Positions 1-7,636 of a stretch of DNA of 34,206 bases are shown here, piece by piece. Numbering within the stretch: position 1 is the first letter of the stretch; each line of letters begins with the position of its first letter. Both the position numbers and the translations under genes were made by a program. This DNA comes from Bacteroidales bacterium (lineage in GTDB: Bacteria > Bacteroidota > Bacteroidia > Bacteroidales > Tenuifilaceae): NCBI GenBank assembly GCA_017524185.1, contig JAFWUG010000081.1, positions 1-34,206 of the forward strand. The letters are read 5' to 3'. The notes beneath the pieces are model-generated. The model worked only from the letters and a program-made list of their open reading frames with translations, made no database searches and was not told the DNA's origin.

Positions 1-1124
1 AGGCCACGTATCCATAGGTTGAGCTGATAGTGCTGCTCTGGGCTCATCTCGAGCGATATGTTCTTGTTGCTAAGGTAGTTGTAGATGTCATCGTGTACAT
101 TGCCGGTGTTGGGTGCATCGGGGAAATTGGCGTAGAAGTTGGCCTGCACCTCGGGGTCGTTGGCCGCAGTGGTGTAGTAGGGTTCAGGGATATAGTTCTC
201 GGTGTAGGGGTCGGTAATCACGTTGGTAACCTCCCACAGGCTGACATTGCCTTGGGTCGATGTGGCATCGAGCGCATAGTCGAATCGGAACGGATGGCCG
301 TCGGAGCCAACAGCGGTCCAGTTGCCCGCCGCCCAAATGGCGGGGTTTAGCGGCACTCCGAGCCGCTCTTGGCGCAGATACTCGGCGCGGAGCGAGTCGT
401 CGTGAATGGCATCGATTAGCCCCGTGCCATAGATTCCAATCGACGACTCGAGGGTCATTTGCACATCGGCGTAGGCAATGGGATTGCCGTGGGCATCGAT
501 TAGCGGCACATAGATGGCCTCTTCGGGGATGATTAGTTCGGGGTAGATTAGGCTGTAGCGTTCGCCGTCGGGGAAGGTGTTGCCCCACTCGTCGGTATGT
601 TCCAGCCAGTTGATTCGCACCTGACGCTCGTCGATCATGGGCTTTAGGCCAGGAACGGCCTGAGTCATGGGCACAATGCCGAGCGAGCTGAGCACCAGCC
701 CTTCGCGGTCGGCCAGTATGAGCAGGTATCCGTTGCCAAAATCGTTGTAGCGGTAGCGGGTTTGGCGGCTGCCGTGACCATAGCCCGGATGGCAGGCAAG
801 GCACGATGTGCGTAGGTAGAGCGGCCCCAATCCTTTGAATGGTTCGGAGTTGGTGGTATAGTCGCGTTCGAAGAAAGCCTCGCCCATCTTAAATTCGTAC
901 TCTAAACCAGCCTTCACAATGGCGGGTGTGGGCTGTTCGAATGCCGATGCCGTGGCGTTGAACGCCGTGCCCAGTTCGCCGCCAGCGTAGGTCTCCTTGC
1001 GCAGCTGCTCGTCCATGGCTTGAGGTGCGGCGTTGGGGTTATTGCTGTCGCTTTCGGTGTCGCGGCAGCCAGCGGCCAAGGCCATTATGGCTGTAGTACA
1101 AAGCGCTATTTTGCTGATTCTCAT
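1..1124 (-). CDS. Di-haem oxidoreductase (DUF1111-like) lipoprotein, copy 2, partial
   Basis: The reading frame is open from an ATG at 1124 to the left window edge, giving 374 N-terminal residues; the C-terminus lies outside. The start (MRISKIALCTTAIMALAAGC) is a lipoprotein signal with lipobox LAAGC. A first haem-binding CxxCH (SCLACHPG) lies near residue 110. The protein aligns without gaps in the core to the next gene upstream in the operon and is roughly three quarters identical by eye, sharing long blocks such as YAGGELGTAFNATASAFEQ and IDAHGNPIAYAD. The family is cytochrome c peroxidase-like and envelope located; its substrate is not established. The second CxxCH is expected beyond the edge but cannot be seen. 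The gene starts 24 nt after copy 1 ends, so it is probably the fourth gene of the imelysin operon. The frame at the edge still matches copy 1, so no frameshift is evident. Confidence 0.88.
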   Translation of the reverse strand, partial: MRISKIALCTTAIMALAAGCRDTESDSNNPNAAPQAMDEQLRKETYAGGELGTAFNATASAFEQPTPAIVKAGLEYEFKMGEAFFERDYTTNSEPFKGLGPLYLRTSCLACHPGYGHGSRQTRYRYNDFGNGYLLILADREGLVLSSLGIVPMTQAVPGLKPMIDERQVRINWLEHTDEWGNTFPDGERYSLIYPELIIPEEAIYVPLIDAHGNPIAYADVQMTLESSIGIYGTGLIDAIHDDSLRAEYLRQERLGVPLNPAIWAAGNWTAVGSDGHPFRFDYALDATSTQGNVSLWEVTNVITDPYTENYIPEPYYTTAANDPEVQANFYANFPDAPNTGNVHDDIYNYLSNKNISLEMSPEQHYQLNLWIRG

Positions 1125-1148
1125 TTGTTTGTGCTGTTTGGGTTTATA

Positions 1149-2735
1149 TTAAATAGCGTCGATGAACTTAACTACGGCATCGCGTTCCTGCTTGCTGAGC
1201 TTGCGGAAGGCATCCACGGTCCAGCGGGCATCGCTCTGGGGCGAGCCGTGCCACATGATGGCCTCCAGGGTGTTGCGGGCGCGGCAGTCGTGCAGGCGGT
1301 CGGAGTGTCCCGCGCAAATCTGCATCAGGCCGCGTCCCCAAAGGGGTGTGGTGCGGCACCAGCCCGTGCGGATGTCGTTCTGCATAAATAGCCTGTGCTG
1401 CACTAAATCGGTGTAGGGCCAAATGGTTTGGTGCGGATAGCGCGGCACCGGTCGGTTGCCCAGAACGTTGTAGGGATCCTGCACCTGTTCGTCTGCTCCC
1501 GTGGTCCACGATGGGCGATGGCAGGTAGCGCAGCCAATTTGGCGGAACAGCTTTCGTCCGAGCTGTACCTGCTCGTCGTCGAGGTTGCGGGCAGCGGGTA
1601 CGGCCAGACCTCTGGCCCATAGTTTAAGTTGATATTGCTGCACCTCGCTGAGTTCGAGCGGTTTATTGTCGCCGCAGAGGAACTCAAATATGTCGGCCTC
1701 CACATTGCCCGTGTTGGGTGCGTCGGGGAAGTTGGTGTAGAAATTGGCCTGTATCTCAGGGTCGGCAGCCGCTTTGCGGCCGTAAGCCTCGGGAATAAAG
1801 TTGTGCCTGAATGGAGCCGATACCACGTTGGTGGCCTTCCATAGCGTGAAGTTGTCCTGCGTCGATGTGGCATCGAGCGCGTAGTCGAATCGGAACGGAT
1901 GGCCATCGGCACCCATTGCTATCCAGTTGCCTGTAGCCCAAATGGCGGGGTTTAGCGGTACGCCGTGCCGCTCCTGGCGGATGTATTCGGCGCGGATTGA
2001 GTCGTCGGGGATGGCATCGATTAGCCCCGTGCCGTAGATTCCGATCGATGTTTCTAGCGTCATCACCAAATCGGCGTAGGCAATGGGGTTGCCGTGGGCA
2101 TCTATTAGCGGCGAGTAGATGGCCTCTTCGGGGATAATTAGCTCGGGGTAGATTAGGCTGTATTTCTCGCCATCGGGGAAGGTGTTGCCCCATTCATCGG
2201 TATAGTCGATCCAGTTGATGCGCACCTGCTCTTCGTCGATCATGGGTTTGAGGCCAGGCAGCGCTTTGGTGGCAGGCACTATGCTGAGCGAGCTCAGCGG
2301 TTCGCCAGCGCGGTCGGTTACGATGATTTTGTAGCCGTTGCCGTAGTCGTTGTAGCGGTAGCGCGTTTGACGGCCGCCGTGGCCGTAGCCGGGGTGGCAT
2401 GTGAGGCACGATGTGCGGGTATAAATAGGTCCCAAACCCTTAAACGGCGCGGTGTTGATGGTGTAGTCGCGCTCAAAGAACGCCTCGCCCATCTTAAACT
2501 CGTATTCCAAACCTGCCTTAACCACAGCGGGTGTGGGCTGCTCAAATGCCGATGCAGTGGCGTTGAAGGCCGTACCCAGTTCGCCGCCGGCATAGGTTTC
2601 TATGCGTAACTGCGGGTCCATGGTCGATGGTTCGGGGGCGGGAGTGTTTTTCTTGTCGTCGTCGCGACACGCGCTCGCCACGACCACCAAAGCGGCCATG
2701 GCGAGGGTGCAGCGCATTATGTTTTTTGCTAACAT
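1149..2735 (-). CDS. Di-haem oxidoreductase (DUF1111-like) lipoprotein, copy 1
   Basis: 528 residues. The N-terminus (MLAKNIMRCTLAMAALVVVASAC) is a lipoprotein signal with the lipid-accepting Cys at 23; the inner Met at 7 would also leave a usable signal. Two c-type haem motifs are visible, C110-x-x-C113-H114 and C402-x-x-C405-H406, as in di-haem peroxidase / thiol oxidoreductase-like proteins. The tail carries PLWGRGL (465-471) and RLHDCRARNTLEAIMWHGS (480-498), a signature of DUF1111 proteins. Three extra cysteines (460, 474, 483) near the tail could form disulfides. The gene sits 26 nt after the imelysin gene and 24 nt before its own paralog. Imelysin with a di-haem oxidoreductase is a known gene pairing linked to iron handling; redox chemistry on iron or haem in the periplasm is inference. 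Confidence 0.9.
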   Translation of the reverse strand: MLAKNIMRCTLAMAALVVVASACRDDDKKNTPAPEPSTMDPQLRIETYAGGELGTAFNATASAFEQPTPAVVKAGLEYEFKMGEAFFERDYTINTAPFKGLGPIYTRTSCLTCHPGYGHGGRQTRYRYNDYGNGYKIIVTDRAGEPLSSLSIVPATKALPGLKPMIDEEQVRINWIDYTDEWGNTFPDGEKYSLIYPELIIPEEAIYSPLIDAHGNPIAYADLVMTLETSIGIYGTGLIDAIPDDSIRAEYIRQERHGVPLNPAIWATGNWIAMGADGHPFRFDYALDATSTQDNFTLWKATNVVSAPFRHNFIPEAYGRKAAADPEIQANFYTNFPDAPNTGNVEADIFEFLCGDNKPLELSEVQQYQLKLWARGLAVPAARNLDDEQVQLGRKLFRQIGCATCHRPSWTTGADEQVQDPYNVLGNRPVPRYPHQTIWPYTDLVQHRLFMQNDIRTGWCRTTPLWGRGLMQICAGHSDRLHDCRARNTLEAIMWHGSPQSDARWTVDAFRKLSKQERDAVVKFIDAI

Positions 2736-2761
2736 GCGTGCTGTTTTTGTTTTATATGTAA

Positions 2762-3943
2762 TTACTTGGACACCAATGCGTTGTTGGCGGCTTCGAGTAC
2801 CTCAACCAAGGTGGCGCATGCAGCCGAGGCTGCAGCTGCCGACTGGTCGGCAATGTTGTTCACAAACGGATATTTCATGCCCGTGGTCGAGCCTTTGCCC
2901 GTGCCTATTGCCTTGAGCGCACCATCGATGGCCGCCTCGATGGCCTTGTGCGAGTTGGGGTGATTGGCCTCCATGAACTTGGCCAGCGAGTTGGCGGCAT
3001 CGCGCTTGCCAGCCACGCCGCCGTGGTACACGTTGTCTATCGACACAATGTTGTTGTAGAAGTCGATGATGGAGTTCCAGCTGTAGGGGCTTTCAATGTA
3101 GGTGGGGTCTTCGCCGGTGTTGGGCTTGCCAATTTTGCTTGCGCCCACCTCGTCGGCAATGTCCACGCACCCCTGAATGATTTGCTGCATCACCGAAAGC
3201 CAGCTGGGGAAGGTGCTGCCAGCCTTGCCAGCGCTCAGCATGTTTTCGGCGTATGATTTTCCGCCGCCGGCCACCGTGCAGTTCATCTCTAGCTCTTCCA
3301 CCTTGGCAACGTGAGTGGCGGGCGCATCGGCACCCATCCACGACACCTCGAGCTGATAGCAGTGGTTGCGCAGGTCGCCTGCCACTGCGGTGGCATAGAT
3401 CAGGTGCAGGTCGCTGATGTCGGCCACCTGCTTGGGTGCGCCGTTGGCAAATAGCACAAATTCCACGCAGTGGAAGCCCAGCAGGGTGTTGCCCAGGTTG
3501 TCGGCTGCCTGCACATCGCCATCTTCGGCATTGAGCGCGTTCAGCAGGTCGGTGTTTTTGATGCCGGTGTTGAACGCATCCTCATCGAGCGGCCACGAGT
3601 CGATGTGCGGGTCGATACCGAAATCGCCAGCGGGGCCAAATAGGAATGCCTCGCTGCGCTCCCACTCGGCGCGAGCCTCAAGGAACGTGGCGCAGGCCTT
3701 GTCGAGGTTGGCCTGAGTTTTGTTGGTGCGCAGCGTTTTGAGTTCGTCCACTAGCTGCTCGGTGGCCGATGCCAGGGCCGAGTAGGTGGGGTACACCGTG
3801 TTTTGCAAAAACACCTTGGCTATGCCCTCAAACTGGGCATCGTGCTGGGCTGCATCGTTGTTTTTGTTCTTGTCGTCGTCTTTGTTGCACGACGATAGCG
3901 CAACTACGGCCATTGTGATGGCTAAGAAAAAGAGTTTCTTCAT
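2762..3943 (-). CDS. Imelysin family (M75) lipoprotein
   Basis: 393 residues. The signal MKKLFFLAITMAVVALSSC ends in lipobox LSSC (Cys19), followed by a charged KDDDKNKN linker, so the mature protein should be membrane anchored. The family signature GxHxxE is present as GFHCVE at 156-161, and a second conserved block, WERSEAFLFGPAG...DPHIDSWPLD, spans about 94-120. These match imelysin / IrpA-type proteins, which resemble the iron-binding EfeO/EfeM group. Protease activity has not been generally confirmed for the family; binding of iron or an iron complex is the favoured role. The gene lies between the outer-membrane barrel (39 nt upstream) and the di-haem oxidoreductases (26 nt downstream), supporting a shared envelope iron function. 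No recognisable Fur box was found, so iron control is not shown. Confidence 0.92.
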   Translation of the reverse strand: MKKLFFLAITMAVVALSSCNKDDDKNKNNDAAQHDAQFEGIAKVFLQNTVYPTYSALASATEQLVDELKTLRTNKTQANLDKACATFLEARAEWERSEAFLFGPAGDFGIDPHIDSWPLDEDAFNTGIKNTDLLNALNAEDGDVQAADNLGNTLLGFHCVEFVLFANGAPKQVADISDLHLIYATAVAGDLRNHCYQLEVSWMGADAPATHVAKVEELEMNCTVAGGGKSYAENMLSAGKAGSTFPSWLSVMQQIIQGCVDIADEVGASKIGKPNTGEDPTYIESPYSWNSIIDFYNNIVSIDNVYHGGVAGKRDAANSLAKFMEANHPNSHKAIEAAIDGALKAIGTGKGSTTGMKYPFVNNIADQSAAAASAACATLVEVLEAANNALVSK

Positions 3944-3982
3944 TGCTGTTGTTTATTTAGTTTGACACAATATCGATTTAGG

Positions 3983-5263
3983 TTAATATTTAAAAAAACC
4001 TGCATAGGCTATACCTATGCTGATGCAGGGTTCGGGGTTGTATTGCGATTTGAGCAATCGGTGCGAATATTCGGCCTTAATCACCACCTCTTTGAGCGGG
4101 AAGTAGTTCAGTCCGACGGCCATGCGCTGGCGGTCGGTCCACTCGTAGTCCGACTGGTTGCCCGACGGCACGTAGGAGTCGTAGTACTCGTAGCGTCCGA
4201 ACAGCAGCAGACGTTGCTGGGCGTTTGCGTTGGCCAGGGCCAGCAGGTCGAGCCCCACTTCGCAGTCGGCCGACAGGGCATTGCGCCCCACAAAGGTGTG
4301 CGCGTAGGGTGAGAATGTCGATTTGTCGCTGTGCCTATTGCTCACGCCTATGGCATCGGCGTTTTGCAGATAGCCATACACCGTGCTGGCGCGTGCCATT
4401 AATAGGCGGCTCTTGTACTCCACATCGGCCGATGCAATCGAAAGCCGTCCGCTGCTTACCTTGGAGTTGGCCTTGGGATAGGCATCGTTGTTGGTGCCGC
4501 CCATGTAGCCGCTCATGCCTATGCGTAGGCTGGGCAGCACATGGCAGTCGAGCCTGAGGGCTACGGCCAGCTCGTTGGCCACCGTAAATTCGTAGGGCGA
4601 GGCCGCGCCCCCGCTCACCCAATTGGCGTTGTTGAATAGGCGCGAGTTGAGCCCAGGCACCACCACCGCCTCGTAGCGTAGCGGTCCAACGGTTCCCCAT
4701 AGGCTCAACCCAATCTGATGCCACGTGCAGGGCAATATGGTGCTTTCGCCCTCGGGGCGGTACACGCCAAAAAACTCCACGGGCAGGTGGTGCATGTTGG
4801 TGCGCCCCACGGGTAATATAATCATTCCTGCCCTGATGTTAAGCCAGGGCTTCAGTTCGCGCTCAATCCAGAACTGTTCGAGGGCCACCTCGCCGCCGCG
4901 CTCAATCTCGTGCTCCAGCTCAATGGCCTCGTCGCCCTCCACCTCAATGGCGGCCTCCACGCCGCCGTGCTCAAACTCTACCTCGGTGCCCATGCGCCAG
5001 CCACGACCAAAGTCGTAGCCCAGCATCAGCACCACGTGCGGGATGTCGAGCCTGCCGTAGGGTTCGGCCTGCTTGTAGCGGTCGGGGTACATGTAGCGGT
5101 AGGGGTTGTCGCTGTGCATGTGGAGCGATGCTGCGGTTTCGCCGTAGCCGCCGATGGTGAGGCGGGAGCGTTTGCCGATGCTGTCGGCCTGCGATGGTGC
5201 TTGCGCTGTCGTGCTTAGAGCTGCAAGCAGCCCCACGGACAGCAGGAGTAGTGGGTGTTTCAT
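3983..5263 (-). CDS. Outer-membrane porin-like beta-barrel protein
   Basis: 426 residues with a Sec signal (MKHPLLLLSVGLLAALSTTAQA). The mature part has alternating hydrophobic and polar strands with aromatic girdles, for example RLTIGGYGETAASL, VVLMLGYDFGRGWRMGTEVEFEHGG and ISIGIAYAGFFKY, and ends in an aromatic residue as outer-membrane barrels do. An acidic stretch (EGDEAIELEHEIERGG) could be a loop that binds cations. I can place it only as a porin-like barrel, possibly related to phosphate-selective-porin-type families; the substrate is unknown. It is the first gene of the operon that continues with imelysin and the two di-haem lipoproteins, so a channel or anchoring role in the same iron-related process is an inference. 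The start is fixed by the signal peptide and by the promoter just upstream, which leaves only a short leader. Confidence 0.8.
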   Translation of the reverse strand: MKHPLLLLSVGLLAALSTTAQAPSQADSIGKRSRLTIGGYGETAASLHMHSDNPYRYMYPDRYKQAEPYGRLDIPHVVLMLGYDFGRGWRMGTEVEFEHGGVEAAIEVEGDEAIELEHEIERGGEVALEQFWIERELKPWLNIRAGMIILPVGRTNMHHLPVEFFGVYRPEGESTILPCTWHQIGLSLWGTVGPLRYEAVVVPGLNSRLFNNANWVSGGAASPYEFTVANELAVALRLDCHVLPSLRIGMSGYMGGTNNDAYPKANSKVSSGRLSIASADVEYKSRLLMARASTVYGYLQNADAIGVSNRHSDKSTFSPYAHTFVGRNALSADCEVGLDLLALANANAQQRLLLFGRYEYYDSYVPSGNQSDYEWTDRQRMAVGLNYFPLKEVVIKAEYSHRLLKSQYNPEPCISIGIAYAGFFKY

Positions 5264-5282
5264 GGCGGTAGTTTTCAGGCCG

Positions 5283-5314
5283 CAAAGTTACGCCACGCAT
5301 CAGGGGCGGTGCAA
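5283..5314 (-). promoter_or_regulatory. Bacteroidota-type promoter of the imelysin operon
   Basis: On the minus strand, TTG (5314-5312) is followed after 21 nt by TAACTTTG (5290-5283), matching the -33 / -7 consensus of the primary Bacteroidota sigma factor. It lies 19 nt before the barrel gene start, so the leader would be very short. Confidence 0.65.
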
Positions 5315-5526
5315 TCCCTAAAAAAGGCGATTTTGAAGCCCACATCTCCCCTTTTTAAGGGATATAGTTGAGTTATTGTTTTGTTATATAGTGTTTTATG
5401 TGATATTCTACCAGAAACTCTTTTGTTGTGAGCGAACGGTGTGATGATGCATGCAAAAAGCATATACACAAAGGGCAGATAGATAAAAAAAATGCGAAAA
5501 AGTTCCCTTCCTACGGGGCGAAGCAC

Positions 5527-5534
5527 TATCTTTG
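5527..5534 (+). promoter_or_regulatory. Putative -7 element for the 5637-6617 gene
   Basis: TATCTTTG is a perfect TAnnTTTG match. No clear TTG is found 19-21 nt upstream, so the -33 part is weak. Transcription would start near 5541, leaving a leader of about 97 nt to the ATG at 5637, or about 33 nt to the in-frame ATG at 5574. Confidence 0.5.
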
Positions 5535-5636
5535 CGCCGCCAAACGAATAAGGCTAACACCACCATACGCTGCATGCGAAAAGCTCTCACCACTGGGGCA
5601 TTGAAATGTCTAACCACACAAAAAACTTCCACAGCA

Positions 5637-6617
5637 ATGAGAAAAAACATCGCATCAACAACCATTGCGATCGCCATGCTCTGCTCGCACATCGCCTGGG
5701 GGCAGAGCGAGTTCAAATACTCGTTTAGGCCCTCGCCCCCGCCAACCACCAATGTGCTGGCCCCCAAAGGCCGGCTCCGCGTTGAGTATGGACTGCAGGG
5801 CTACTTCAAGACGGATAGCAAGCTCGTGTTGGAGAACATACCCATAGTGGGAGAAGTATCCATCCCCTTGTCGCTCCCCTATCTGCTATTCGCCGATGCC
5901 ATAGCATCCCACCTGCTCAATGGCAATGCATCGTCAATAGTCAACCTACACCTGCATACCGATGCGCACTGGGGTGTATATTACACCCCATGGGACAACA
6001 TCACCCTCGGCGCGTCCTATTCATCCTCGTTTGTGCTAGACTCCCGTGAGCGAACCCGACATTACAGTGCAATTATGGACAACCTGAGCACTCTTTTCGA
6101 ACTGTCGGGCGGATATCACCGCATTATGGGTAAATATTGGGGCGTTGAATGCAGCACCGCATTAGGTCTAGGTCGCGGCGAGTACACCCACAAGCATACC
6201 GCTTACAATGCACAGGACACCCTACAGCAATACGATGCACAGCGCTATAGCCTATTCAACCATAGCCTAGGAGGCGGCGTATCTGTATTCACCAATCGCA
6301 AGCGGGTGCAGCTCATGCTGATGATGACCACCGGCTACACGCGCTACCTCAATGCCAAAATTAAAAACGTGAAACACGAAGAACGCATTCAGGGTTATGA
6401 GCGCATGGATGGACAGGGGGTGCTCCCCAATGGCACCATCTACGTAGATCCATCGCTCATGCTGAGTTTGAATGCCCGCAGGGTATTCAGCTTTCAGCTA
6501 CAGGCAGGTCTTTCCATGGGCAAGGGAGAAGGCAGCCCTCAACCCCACGCAGGCTTTGCCATGTCGTTCAGAATACTTGGGCCGGGCAACTTTGAACGCG
6601 ACAGGAATAATAGCTAA
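5637..6617 (+). CDS. Exported outer-membrane beta-barrel-like protein, unknown function
   Basis: 326 residues from the ATG at 5637. That start gives a proper Sec signal (MRKNIASTTIAIAMLCSHIAWGQ); the in-frame ATG at 5574 would add 21 residues without signal character, and the longer TTG start overlaps the promoter box. The mature part has strand-like segments rich in Y, F, W, G and S (for example HWGVYYTPWDNITLGASYSS, FELSGGYHRIMGKYWGVEC and SFQLQAGLSMGKGEG), suggesting an outer-membrane barrel. A proline-rich patch (RPSPPPTTNVLAPKG) follows the signal. The C-terminus is polar (FERDRNNS) rather than aromatic, which is atypical for a classical barrel end. No family was recognised. It is transcribed alone, divergent from the imelysin operon, and ends before a strong terminator. 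Confidence 0.75.
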   Translation: MRKNIASTTIAIAMLCSHIAWGQSEFKYSFRPSPPPTTNVLAPKGRLRVEYGLQGYFKTDSKLVLENIPIVGEVSIPLSLPYLLFADAIASHLLNGNASSIVNLHLHTDAHWGVYYTPWDNITLGASYSSSFVLDSRERTRHYSAIMDNLSTLFELSGGYHRIMGKYWGVECSTALGLGRGEYTHKHTAYNAQDTLQQYDAQRYSLFNHSLGGGVSVFTNRKRVQLMLMMTTGYTRYLNAKIKNVKHEERIQGYERMDGQGVLPNGTIYVDPSLMLSLNARRVFSFQLQAGLSMGKGEGSPQPHAGFAMSFRILGPGNFERDRNNS

Positions 6618-6640
6618 TATCGATACCACCCCCATACTAC

Positions 6641-6672
6641 AAAAAAGGAGCCGCACAATGCGCTCCTTTTTT
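6641..6672 (+). terminator. Rho-independent terminator after the barrel-like gene
   Basis: AAAAAAGGAGC (6641-6651) pairs perfectly with GCTCCTTTTTT (6662-6672) around a 10-nt loop; the 3' arm supplies the T tract. The A tract on the other side would let it also act on the minus strand. The next 190 bp (6673-6863) hold no recognisable feature. Confidence 0.85.
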
Positions 6673-6863
6673 CATGAATCTGTGCAGTACCAGCAACCGC
6701 CTACGCAGCAGGCATCCCCTATACCGCAAAGCATACGGCATCACTTGCCCCCACGCATCTATATATACCCACACAGCTCCCACAAACACGCAATGTGCAG
6801 TTCGACAAGCCAAAGCAACCATCCGCAAGCTGCTGGAAGCGGAGTTGGAGAGGCGTTAGCAGT

Positions 6864-6899
6864 AATCGGAAAATAAAACTGAACTTTTATTTTCCGATT
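6864..6899 (-). terminator. Perfect 15-bp inverted repeat overlapping the GLPGLI stop codon
   Basis: AATCGGAAAATAAAA (6864-6878) is the exact reverse complement of TTTTATTTTCCGATT (6885-6899), with the 6-nt loop CTGAAC. The TAA stop of the minus-strand GLPGLI gene (6889-6887) lies inside the right arm. It is placed to end the four-gene operon, but the stem is AT-rich and lacks a long free U tract, so it may instead protect the mRNA 3' end. Confidence 0.65.
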
Positions 6900-7600
6900 G
6901 CGTCGAACTGTTGCATTTTCTGTTTAAAAAGTTTGTCGAACTCGCGGCGGGTTAGGGTGGGTAGATTTGTGGGGAGCGCAAATTGCGGTACGGTTTCTAC
7001 AAACTCAACGTTTTGCAGCGTAAAGGTAACCATCTCCTGCGAATGCGTATCCCTCATGGTGGCCTTCAGCACAAGTCCTGGCAGACCGAATAGAGCGTTG
7101 GGTCCAATGGGGATTGGGATTTCGTTGCTGAACCATACCACTGTGTCGCCGCACGAGGCTTTGATGCAACTTTTTCCCGCAATGGTTTCAGTTTCGTCGC
7201 TCATTGTCCATTGCGGTGTGGCGGCAATGGAGTCGCTAATTAAAAATTGCTTGTCGATAATAATCTCGCAGCCATGGCGTGTGCCAGTGGCCATGTTCAC
7301 CAGCGTGCTGTGTTTGTCCGTTATTATAAATTCGCCACTGGCGTTGTCGTTGTTCGAAAGCGCAAAGGCGTACTGCCCGTCGGCAAAATATAGCGTGAAC
7401 ACCTTGCCCGCTTCTTTTTTGAGCGTTTCGAGCAGGTACTGCTTCACAGGGCCTTCGTCCATATCCCTCACAGCCTTTGGTATTGGTTCAAAGAGGCTAT
7501 ACTGCGCCTTGAGGTGGCGTGGTTGGGCTTGTGCTTGTGCTATGCCAGCATATAGCGTGGTAACTACAGCCAGTAGTTTGATTAAGACTAACTTATTCAT
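6887..7600 (-). CDS. GLPGLI family exported protein, second copy
   Basis: 237 residues with a Sec signal (MNKLVLIKLLAVVTTLYAGIAQAQA). The family's name motif appears as FGLPGLVLKA, with GLPGLVL at 172-178, preceded by GDTVVWFSNEIPIPIGPNA (151-169). The same block is present in the paralog at 11060-11776, which has GDTVAWFCSEIPIPFGPSG and GLPGLIL. GLPGLI proteins are a Bacteroidota family of about 240 residues with no known biochemical role; they are often found beside TonB-receptor-like barrels, as here. Cys145 and Cys150 bracket the conserved segment. It is the last gene of the operon, 36 nt after the unknown secreted protein. Its base composition is similar to the surrounding genome, unlike that of its AT-rich paralog. 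Confidence 0.88.
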   Translation of the reverse strand: MNKLVLIKLLAVVTTLYAGIAQAQAQPRHLKAQYSLFEPIPKAVRDMDEGPVKQYLLETLKKEAGKVFTLYFADGQYAFALSNNDNASGEFIITDKHSTLVNMATGTRHGCEIIIDKQFLISDSIAATPQWTMSDETETIAGKSCIKASCGDTVVWFSNEIPIPIGPNALFGLPGLVLKATMRDTHSQEMVTFTLQNVEFVETVPQFALPTNLPTLTRREFDKLFKQKMQQFDAIGK

Positions 7601-7636
7601 AGTGTTTGCGATGTTATTGGGTGTTGGAAGTGTGTA

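Larger units (their letters stand above)
5264..5636. other. Divergent intergenic region, 373 bp
   Basis: This stretch separates the minus-strand imelysin operon from the plus-strand barrel gene. It holds a good minus-strand promoter (5283-5314) and a plus-strand TAnnTTTG box (5527-5534). A 14-nt motif, TGCATGC(A/G)AAAAGC, occurs twice in direct orientation at 5448-5461 and 5571-5584 with one mismatch. A near-palindrome CCCTTTTTAAGGG lies near 5349. No convincing gene, tRNA, riboswitch or Fur-like site was seen. Short ORFs here are weak and overlap the promoters. Confidence 0.6.

Noticed and set aside
184..804. 206-residue minus-strand ORF
   Set aside because: It lies in another frame of the di-haem oxidoreductase copy 2, whose frame is supported by alignment with copy 1; the ORF product is Arg/Pro/His-rich, typical of a shadow.
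5275..5526. 83-residue hydrophobic minus-strand ORF in the divergent region
   Set aside because: It covers the promoter of the imelysin operon and overlaps both promoter boxes; no family or signal pattern supports it.
6673..6863. Possible tRNA or small RNA in the gap after the barrel-like gene
   Set aside because: The only T-loop-like string (GTTCGAC) lacks a matching acceptor stem and anticodon arm; nothing else supports an RNA gene.
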